Made by a program: the position numbers and the translations under genes. The notes beneath the pieces were generated by a model. That model was given only the letters and a program-made list of their open reading frames with translations. It did no database searches and was not told the DNA's origin. From Candidatus Hydrogenedentes bacterium UBA2224 (GTDB lineage Bacteria; Hydrogenedentota; Hydrogenedentia; Hydrogenedentales; SLHB01), in contig DDYW01000127.1 of assembly GCA_002348185.1 (NCBI GenBank), positions 1-6,379 on the forward strand: DNA of 6,379 nucleotides. The letters are read 5' to 3'. Below, one piece after another: positions 1 to 4,939 of the stretch (within the stretch, counting starts at the first letter, position 1; every line of letters starts with the position of its first letter).

Positions 1-1458
1 GTTGGTGGCGATCGTCACCGCGCCGGGGCGCCCGGCCTGGGCGATGATCACCGCTTCGCGCTCGTGCTGCTTGGCGTTGAGCACTTCGTGGGCGACCTTC
101 GCCCGCTCCAGGAGCTTGCTGAGGCGCTCGCTGGTCTCAATGGCCGCCGTACCGACCAGCACCGGCTGCCCGCGCTCCTGCCGTCCTTTGATGTCATCCA
201 CGACGGCTTTCCACTTGGCCCGCTCGGACATGAAAACCAGGTCTTGCTTGTCCACACGGATAGCCGGGACGTTGGTCGGGATGATGGTCACTTCGAGGTT
301 GTAGATTTCCTCGAACTCGCCGGCCTCGGTGGCGGCGGTGCCGGTCATGCCGGCGAGTTTGTTGTACAGTTTGAAGTAGTTCTGGTAGGTGATGGTGGCG
401 ACCGTCTGGGATTCGAACTGGACCGCGACGCGCTCCTTGGCTTCGAGGGCCTGGTGGAGCCCGTCGGAATAGCGCCGGCCCTCCATCATGCGGCCAGTGA
501 ATTCGTCGACGATCAGGACTTCCCCGTTGTACACGACGTATTCATCGTCCCGCTTGTAGAAATTGTGCGCACGCAGCGCCTGCTCGACCATATGGACGAG
601 GCCGAGATGTTCGGTGAAGAGGTCTTCGACGCCAAGGAGCGCCTCGAGGGCGTTCATGCCGTCTTCGGTAATCAGCACGTGGTGGCCTTTTTCCTCGATT
701 TCGTAGTGCGTGTCCTTGCGGAGGCGGCGGACCACGTCGTCCACCTTGTAGTAGACATCCGTGCTTTTCTCGGGTCTTCCGGAGATAATGAGGGGCGTGC
801 GGGCCTCGTCAATGAGAATGGAGTCGATTTCATCGACAATCGCGTAATTGAGCTTGCGCTGCACCCGCATTTCGGGGCGGATCGCCATGTTGTCGCGGAG
901 GTAGTCGAACCCGAATTCATTGTTCGTTCCATAGGTCAGGTCCGCCCGGTAGCCGACCTGGCGTTCGGCGGTGCCCATGTCGTGCTGGATGAGGCCGGTG
1001 GTGAGACCCATGAACTGGTAGATGGGCCCCATCCATTCCGAGTCGCGCCGCGCTAGGAAGTCGTTGACCGTGACGACATGCACGCCGTTGCCGGACAGGG
1101 CATTGAGATATACGGGCATGGTGGCCACGAGGGTCTTGCCCTCGCCAGTGACCATTTCCGCGATGCATCCGTTGTGGAGGACAATGCCGCCGAGGACCTG
1201 AACGTCGAAGGGGCGCATGCCGACGACGCGTTTCGCGGCTTCGCAGACCGCCGCAAACGCCTCCGGGAGGATGTCGTCGAGGCTTGCTCCCTGGGCCAGA
1301 CGTTCCTTGAATTCGCCGGTCTTTGCCCGCAGCCGGCCGTTGGTCAGGGCCAGCATCCGGGCCTCATGCATACGGACTTCGTCGAGCAAGGGGGCGACTT
1401 TTTTGAGCTGGCGTTCGCTGCTTGTCCCGAAGAGCGAACGCAACAGTGAGTTCAACAT
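1..1458 (-). CDS. secA: Protein translocase ATPase SecA, N-terminal 486 residues (3' end outside window)
   Basis: SecA is the cytoplasmic motor that uses ATP to push unfolded preproteins through the SecYEG channel. The minus-strand translation begins MLNSLLRSLFGTSSERQLKK and follows the family closely. The nucleotide-binding region reads MRPFDVQ then GGIVLHNG and the Walker A stretch MVTGEGKT, with GEGKT at residues 105-109 (K108). VVTVNDFLARRD and YGTNNEFGFDYLRDNM follow. Walker B and its extension read VDEIDSILIDEART, with D209-E210. The preprotein cross-linking domain is short, with RPEKSTDVYYKVDD after the ISG motif. Next come GEVLIVDEFTGR, the GRRYSDGLHQALEAKE block and KLAGMTGTA. The window edge cuts NBD2 at AGRPGAVTIATN, just before the expected MAGRGTD motif; the helical scaffold/wing domain and C-tail are not visible. 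The ATG start is supported by a GGAGG 10 nt upstream and by numbering that matches known SecA proteins. No frameshift is seen. Identification is secure. Confidence 0.97.
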   Translation of the reverse strand, partial: MLNSLLRSLFGTSSERQLKKVAPLLDEVRMHEARMLALTNGRLRAKTGEFKERLAQGASLDDILPEAFAAVCEAAKRVVGMRPFDVQVLGGIVLHNGCIAEMVTGEGKTLVATMPVYLNALSGNGVHVVTVNDFLARRDSEWMGPIYQFMGLTTGLIQHDMGTAERQVGYRADLTYGTNNEFGFDYLRDNMAIRPEMRVQRKLNYAIVDEIDSILIDEARTPLIISGRPEKSTDVYYKVDDVVRRLRKDTHYEIEEKGHHVLITEDGMNALEALLGVEDLFTEHLGLVHMVEQALRAHNFYKRDDEYVVYNGEVLIVDEFTGRMMEGRRYSDGLHQALEAKERVAVQFESQTVATITYQNYFKLYNKLAGMTGTAATEAGEFEEIYNLEVTIIPTNVPAIRVDKQDLVFMSERAKWKAVVDDIKGRQERGQPVLVGTAAIETSERLSKLLERAKVAHEVLNAKQHEREAVIIAQAGRPGAVTIATN

Positions 1459-1468
1459 GTCAAACTGG

Positions 1469-1473
1469 CCTCC
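1469..1473 (-). promoter_or_regulatory. Ribosome binding site of secA
   Basis: On the minus strand a GGAGG lies 10 nt upstream of the secA ATG at 1458. The spacing is slightly long, but the site is a full match and supports the chosen start. Confidence 0.6.
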
Positions 1474-1532
1474 ACACGGTCACGAATGGTACTATGCCGG
1501 CCCGTAACCATGGTTTTCTGCACACAGAGCGG

Positions 1533-1561
1533 ATCATACCAGAGGCTTGGGGGCGTCACAA
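1533..1561 (-). promoter_or_regulatory. Candidate sigma70-type promoter of secA
   Basis: On the minus strand TTGTGA (1561-1556) is separated by 17 nt from TATGAT (1538-1533). The -35 matches TTGACA at 4 of 6 positions and the -10 matches TATAAT at 5 of 6, at the optimal spacing. Transcription would start near 1526, giving a leader of about 68 nt before the secA ATG. The prediction rests on sequence alone and assumes a standard housekeeping sigma factor. Confidence 0.5.
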
Positions 1562-1583
1562 CATAGGAGCACGGGCCGGAGAC

Positions 1584-3704
1584 GTGATCGCGGTATACTT
1601 ACTGACGTTGGGCCTTTCTTCGGCGGTGGTGGGCGCGTTCGTGCACGGCCTGTTATCGCGTCTGGGGTTCGCGCCGACGTTTGAGTTGAGCATCCGCGTG
1701 GCGCTTGGGGCGGCCGCGGCCTACGTTACGGTTCAGTTGCTCTGGGTCACGCTGCTCGAGGCGCTCAAACCGACGCGGGCGCGGAAGTTCCTGCTGGCGG
1801 AGAGCCTTTCACACCTTGCGGCGGTCGTGCTGATTCCGTTCCTCATGCACATCCAGATCCCCTGGCCTGATCCTGCGCTGGCCAAGGCGGCCCCCCTGCT
1901 CTTTCTGGGAGGGTATGTGGCGCTGCACGGGGCGCTAAAGCTGTTTTCGTTCTACACGGCGTTGTACAGCGAACCGTCAGGGCGGCTGCCTGTTCTGGCG
2001 TGGCTGGGGGCGGCGTGTGTGGCGGGCGGCGCTACGGCGATCGCCCTGCAGCAGTGGCACTCGGGGATCGAGGCTGCCCGGCCGGAAACGACCACGATGC
2101 CGGGTATGTACCGGGCGGGCGATGCGTATGCCGAGGCCCGGCCCATCCCGGAGGGGGCAATGGCCCGCTATGATCTGCCCATCTACGACAACCGGGGGAT
2201 CACGCTCCGCTGGGCCAACCCGCCGGACGCCGCACCTGACGAGGCCGTGGAGCGCGCGTACGTGACCGTGGTGATGCAGGGCGGGGACAAGGAGCGCTAT
2301 GAGGCCGCGGTGAGCCTGGCGGAAGGCGCCTGGGCGACCCTGCGGGTACCCGCCGGGGATATCCCCTCGGGCACGACCCGGTGCACGGTTTCCTGGACGC
2401 ATACCCCCGCGCCCACCTGGATGCGCCTGCTGGGGTTCATGCCCGTGGTGCGCTCGAACCGGCAACTGCTGCTTTCGGGCCCGCTGCTGCACCGCACCCA
2501 CGCCGGGCAGACGCCGCCCAACTTTGTTCTGATCGGCATTGACGGTTTGAGTCCCGGCCACATGTCGGCGTGGGGCTACGGCCGGCGCACCACGCCCCAA
2601 CTGGACCGTCTGGTCCACAACAGCGTCGCGTTTCAGTACGGATACAGCCCCGCGCCGGATGCGCGCGCGGCGTATATGACGTTTCTCACGGGCGTCAATC
2701 CGTTGTGCCACGGCTACTTCGCCGGAGAGCGGGGACCGCTGCCCGAAAAGGTCAGGACCCTGGCGGCGCTGCTGCGCAATAGCCACTACGCTACGGGGGC
2801 GTTCACGGAGGGGGACTATCGCGGCGACCTGGATTTCGGGAGCGGATTTGAGAACGGGTTTGAGCTTTTTGATGCGGGGTATGCCGCGGACGACGCCGGC
2901 AGCCAGAGCACGGTCGACAAGGCGCGCACCTGGATGGATGAGCATGGCGACGTGGCATTCATGCTGTTCGTGCGGATCGGCGAGCTGGCCGACATGAAGG
3001 TGCGCGAACGCCTGGGCGCCCGCCTTGCGGACCGGCCCGGCGTTACAAAAGACGCCGAGGTGTACGACGCGGCGCTGGAATCAGTGGATGCTCTCGTCGG
3101 GGGTCTGATTCAGCACATCCGGGATTCGGAATACCGCGATACCACCTGCGTGGTGGTATTTGCGCCCCACGCGGTAAGCTTCGGAACCGACGGCAAACTG
3201 GCAGCCGTGGACGTGTCCGAGGAGGCCATGCGGGTCCCGGTCATTTGCTTCGCGCCCGGAACGCCCCGCGAAGACCGGGCCTACCCGGTGAGCCTGGAAG
3301 ATATCGTGCCCGCCCTGTCGCGCCTGGCGAACGTGTCGCTGGACGATGGCGTGGACGGGAGGAGCTTTCTTTTTGGTCCCGTGGGGAAAGACCCGGTTTC
3401 GATGATGGCCGAACCGTTCTGCCTGACGGTGCGTTCCGGGAACTGGCGCTACGTATGGGAGCCCGGTCCTCCCCCGTTTGGAGAGGTGCCCATGCCCGGG
3501 TCCGGCGAGTCGACCCTGTACCGCGTCGGCACGTCGACGCGTAAAGTAGCCCTTACCGCGGAGCACACGCAGCTCGTGGACGAGTTTCAGAAACGGCTGG
3601 CCGAATACGTTCACTCGAGTTACCTGTGGCGGGGATTGAGCGCGGCCGCTCCGGAAAGCGTTTCGGCGTCCGAGGCCCCGGTGGGCGGGGAACAAGGGAG
3701 GTAG
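1584..3704 (+). CDS. Five-helix membrane protein with a degenerate alkaline phosphatase/sulfatase-superfamily domain
   Basis: From a GTG at 1584 the product is 706 residues. Five hydrophobic helices (about 2-24, 35-58, 70-90, 103-124, 136-155) precede a beta-rich linker (about 160-310) and a sulfatase-fold domain (about 314-620). This order resembles LtaS/EptA-type envelope enzymes and would place the C-terminal domain outside the membrane. Fold signatures are clear: FVLIGIDGLS with the first metal-ligand Asp at D320, GYGRRTTPQLDRL, the FLTG turn ending at G370, YDAALESVDALV and EEAMRVPVICFAPG (549-552 MRVP). However, the nucleophile position (Thr/Ser/Cys in active members) aligns with A360 in APDARAAYMTFLTG, the Asp-His metal pair reads P528-H529, and the usual FDPH stretch reads RIGELADMK. 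I infer a pseudoenzyme, or at least not a standard sulfatase or phosphotransferase. The start is uncertain: ATG 1494 (736 aa) and ATG 1422 (overlapping secA) are in frame. GTG 1584 is preferred because it begins at the first helix, with GGAG 2 nt and AGGAG 14 nt upstream, neither ideally spaced. It is probably co-transcribed with the next gene. Confidence 0.85.
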   Translation: MIAVYLLTLGLSSAVVGAFVHGLLSRLGFAPTFELSIRVALGAAAAYVTVQLLWVTLLEALKPTRARKFLLAESLSHLAAVVLIPFLMHIQIPWPDPALAKAAPLLFLGGYVALHGALKLFSFYTALYSEPSGRLPVLAWLGAACVAGGATAIALQQWHSGIEAARPETTTMPGMYRAGDAYAEARPIPEGAMARYDLPIYDNRGITLRWANPPDAAPDEAVERAYVTVVMQGGDKERYEAAVSLAEGAWATLRVPAGDIPSGTTRCTVSWTHTPAPTWMRLLGFMPVVRSNRQLLLSGPLLHRTHAGQTPPNFVLIGIDGLSPGHMSAWGYGRRTTPQLDRLVHNSVAFQYGYSPAPDARAAYMTFLTGVNPLCHGYFAGERGPLPEKVRTLAALLRNSHYATGAFTEGDYRGDLDFGSGFENGFELFDAGYAADDAGSQSTVDKARTWMDEHGDVAFMLFVRIGELADMKVRERLGARLADRPGVTKDAEVYDAALESVDALVGGLIQHIRDSEYRDTTCVVVFAPHAVSFGTDGKLAAVDVSEEAMRVPVICFAPGTPREDRAYPVSLEDIVPALSRLANVSLDDGVDGRSFLFGPVGKDPVSMMAEPFCLTVRSGNWRYVWEPGPPPFGEVPMPGSGESTLYRVGTSTRKVALTAEHTQLVDEFQKRLAEYVHSSYLWRGLSAAAPESVSASEAPVGGEQGR
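3694..3701 (+). promoter_or_regulatory. Ribosome binding site of the SGNH hydrolase gene, inside the end of the upstream gene
   Basis: AAGGGAGG ends 4 nt before the ATG at 3706 and lies in the last codons of the upstream gene, whose TAG stop is at 3702-3704. This fixes the downstream start and suggests translational coupling between the two genes. Confidence 0.7.
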
Positions 3705-3705
3705 C

Positions 3706-4488
3706 ATGGCAGAGCACATTACGCGAAGGATGGTCCTCAAAAGCGCCGCGGCCCTGACGGCGGCGGTTGCCGTTGGAAAGGGCGCCGGGGCCCAGGCGGC
3801 GAGCGACGCTGCGCCGGTCCCGGCAGACGACCTGGCCCGAATCCGCGCGCTCCTCGAGGGGAACCAGGCGGTCAAATGGGTGTTTGCGGGGGACAGCATC
3901 ACCCACGGCGCCCTGCATACCTATGGATGGCGGGACTATCCGCAGTTGTTCGAGGAACGCGTGCGCTATGAAATGGGCCAGGAGCGCAACCTTGTGATTC
4001 GCACCGCCACCAGCGGGTGGACGATTGACCGGCTGAAGGAGGACCTCGATTGGCGCGTGCTGCAGTTCGCTCCGCAGGTCGCCTCGTTCCACTTCGGGAT
4101 GAACGACTGCACGGGCGGGCCCGAGGCGCTCCCCCGCTTCCGCGAACTGTACCCGGACATCATCCAGCGTGTGCGGGGAGGCTGTGGGGCGGCGATCCTG
4201 ATTCATACGCCCAATCCGGTGCTGCCCAACGCCGAGACCCGGCGGGGACCGCATCTGGAATCGTATGTCGCAGCCGTCCGGGAGGTCGCCGCGCAGACCC
4301 GCGCGATTCTCGTGGATCACTACGCGGCGTTCACCGAGTACGCTCAGAAGAGCAACCTCCACTACCTGATGAACGACCCGCTGCATCCAAACGAATACGG
4401 GCACCGGTTCAAGGCGAATCTGCTCTTCCAGGCGCTGGGCATTCATGACCCGGAAAGCACTGTGTGCCGGCTCTTCATACCCCGCTGA
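3706..4488 (+). CDS. Tat-exported SGNH/GDSL-family hydrolase (esterase type)
   Basis: The 260-residue product begins with a twin-arginine signal: TRRMVLK at 6-12, a hydrophobic Ala-rich stretch, and a probable cleavage site after AQA near residue 31. It should therefore be exported folded through the Tat pathway. The mature part carries all four SGNH blocks: FAGDSITHG with nucleophile S64, TATSGW with oxyanion-hole G104, FGMND with oxyanion-hole N133, and NDPLHPNEYGH with D224 and H227 completing the triad. The spacing is normal for the family and the active site looks intact. Members hydrolyse or transfer esters, commonly O-acetyl groups on sugars or lipids. The substrate cannot be read from the sequence, so a carbohydrate O-acetylesterase role is inference. 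The gene starts 1 nt after the stop of the membrane pseudo-sulfatase gene and has a strong ribosome binding site, so the two are almost certainly one operon. It could alternatively act as a lipase or thioesterase, but I see no lipobox or lipid-binding segment. Confidence 0.92.
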   Translation: MAEHITRRMVLKSAAALTAAVAVGKGAGAQAASDAAPVPADDLARIRALLEGNQAVKWVFAGDSITHGALHTYGWRDYPQLFEERVRYEMGQERNLVIRTATSGWTIDRLKEDLDWRVLQFAPQVASFHFGMNDCTGGPEALPRFRELYPDIIQRVRGGCGAAILIHTPNPVLPNAETRRGPHLESYVAAVREVAAQTRAILVDHYAAFTEYAQKSNLHYLMNDPLHPNEYGHRFKANLLFQALGIHDPESTVCRLFIPR

Positions 4489-4515
4489 GCGCCGGGCGCG
4501 TGTTCGGGGCGCTTA
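4486..4515. terminator. Possible hairpin between convergent genes (no U-tract)
   Basis: Bases 4486-4493 and 4508-4515 can pair over 8 bp (one G-T wobble) around a 14-nt GC-rich loop. The arms include the TGA stop of the plus-strand SGNH gene and the TAA stop of the minus-strand gene. The position suits a bidirectional terminator between convergent genes. No T-run follows on either strand, so it is not a canonical intrinsic terminator and could be chance in GC-rich DNA. Confidence 0.3.
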
Positions 4516-4875
4516 CGGCCACAGCACGGGGCCGGCTTGCCGAAGGGCTTCGTAGCTCTCCCAGATGTGCGCGAATACCAGGTAACACAGGAAGAAAAGC
4601 AGCGCGGTCAGGGCTGTCACTACCAGGGTGAAGGCGAGCTTGTGCAGGGCCGACATCCTGGGCGACCACCACGCCAGGGGAAGCGCGAACGCGCCCAGGA
4701 TAAAGAGGCCGAGAATCCACACCCAGAGCGGTTCGTAGTACCATTTCGGGCCGCGGCCCAACCTTCGCCCGCAATGGCGGCAGTAGTGGTCTCCCTCCCC
4801 CACGTCGCGCCGGCACACGGGACATGCCGCGGACGCGTTCGGGGCGCTGGCCGGGTTTCTGGGGTTCGGTTCCAC
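4513..4875 (-). CDS. Zinc-ribbon membrane protein with two transmembrane helices, function unknown
   Basis: This 120-residue protein starts with a polar Pro/Asn/Ala-rich tail. A zinc-ribbon follows with C18-x2-C21 and C32-x2-C35 (CPVC and CRHCGRRLG). Two hydrophobic segments follow, at about 50-69 and 80-102, separated by a short WWSPRMSALHK loop. This is the common layout of small bacterial membrane proteins with a cytoplasmic zinc-ribbon head, none of which has a firm general function. The GTG start at 4875 is supported by an AGAGGA 6 nt upstream (4882-4887) and by lying just before the ribbon. A longer minus-strand reading in another frame (4475-4939) is rejected because it lacks domain character. 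The gene begins 60 nt after the end of the GT-C-like gene on the same strand. It may be read through from that gene, but it also has its own candidate promoter. I do not recognise a specific family name. Confidence 0.85.
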   Translation of the reverse strand: MEPNPRNPASAPNASAACPVCRRDVGEGDHYCRHCGRRLGRGPKWYYEPLWVWILGLFILGAFALPLAWWSPRMSALHKLAFTLVVTALTALLFFLCYLVFAHIWESYEALRQAGPVLWP

Positions 4876-4881
4876 GGGAGA

Positions 4882-4887
4882 TCCTCT
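4882..4887 (-). promoter_or_regulatory. Ribosome binding site deciding the GTG start of the zinc-ribbon gene
   Basis: The minus strand reads AGAGGA with 6 nt before the GTG at 4875. This supports a non-ATG start for the zinc-ribbon gene. Confidence 0.5.
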
Positions 4888-4910
4888 TCGGGTACGGAGT
4901 TCGCCGCTGC

Positions 4911-4939
4911 ATTCTAGGACACGGGCGGCCCGGGATCAA
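4911..4939 (-). promoter_or_regulatory. Candidate promoter of the zinc-ribbon gene, overlapping the stop of the GT-C-like gene
   Basis: On the minus strand TTGATC (4939-4934) is followed, after 17 nt, by TAGAAT (4916-4911). The -35 matches consensus at 4 of 6 positions and the -10 at 5 of 6. The TGA stop codon of the upstream gene (4938-4936) lies within the -35 hexamer. Transcription would start near 4904, about 28 nt before the GTG start, with the ribosome binding site in that leader. Confidence 0.4.

Larger units (their letters stand above)
1459..1583. other. Divergent intergenic region between secA and the membrane pseudo-sulfatase gene
   Basis: This 125-bp stretch holds the secA ribosome binding site and the secA promoter candidate. 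For the plus-strand gene I find only a weak -10-like TACTAT at 1490-1495 without a convincing -35, so its promoter is not identified. If the plus-strand gene really starts at ATG 1494, most of this region would be coding. Confidence 0.5.

Noticed and set aside
64..1449. Long plus-strand open frames (64-1056 and 1078-1449) opposite secA
   Set aside because: They are antisense shadows of a fully conserved secA reading frame in GC-rich DNA, and their translations show no domain character.
1593..1598. TATACT as a -10 element for the plus strand
   Set aside because: It lies inside the preferred coding region and has no -35 at suitable spacing.
2655..2693. Formylglycine-type sulfatase signature C-x-P-x-R
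   Set aside because: No Cys is present at or near the expected position; the aligned residue is Ala, so a classical sulfatase is not supported.
1977..2945. 322-codon minus-strand open frame inside the pseudo-sulfatase gene
   Set aside because: It is Arg/Pro/Gly-rich with no motif, lying opposite a gene with clear membrane helices and sulfatase-fold motifs.
3081..4446. Minus-strand open frames of 273 and 297 codons opposite the end of the pseudo-sulfatase gene and the SGNH gene
   Set aside because: They are antisense to the intact SGNH catalytic blocks, lack ribosome binding sites or domains, and reflect GC codon bias.
4475..4939. 154-codon minus-strand open frame covering the zinc-ribbon gene in another frame
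   Set aside because: It is Arg/Pro-rich with no domain, while the alternative frame encodes a clear zinc ribbon and two helices. It would also overlap the end of the SGNH gene.
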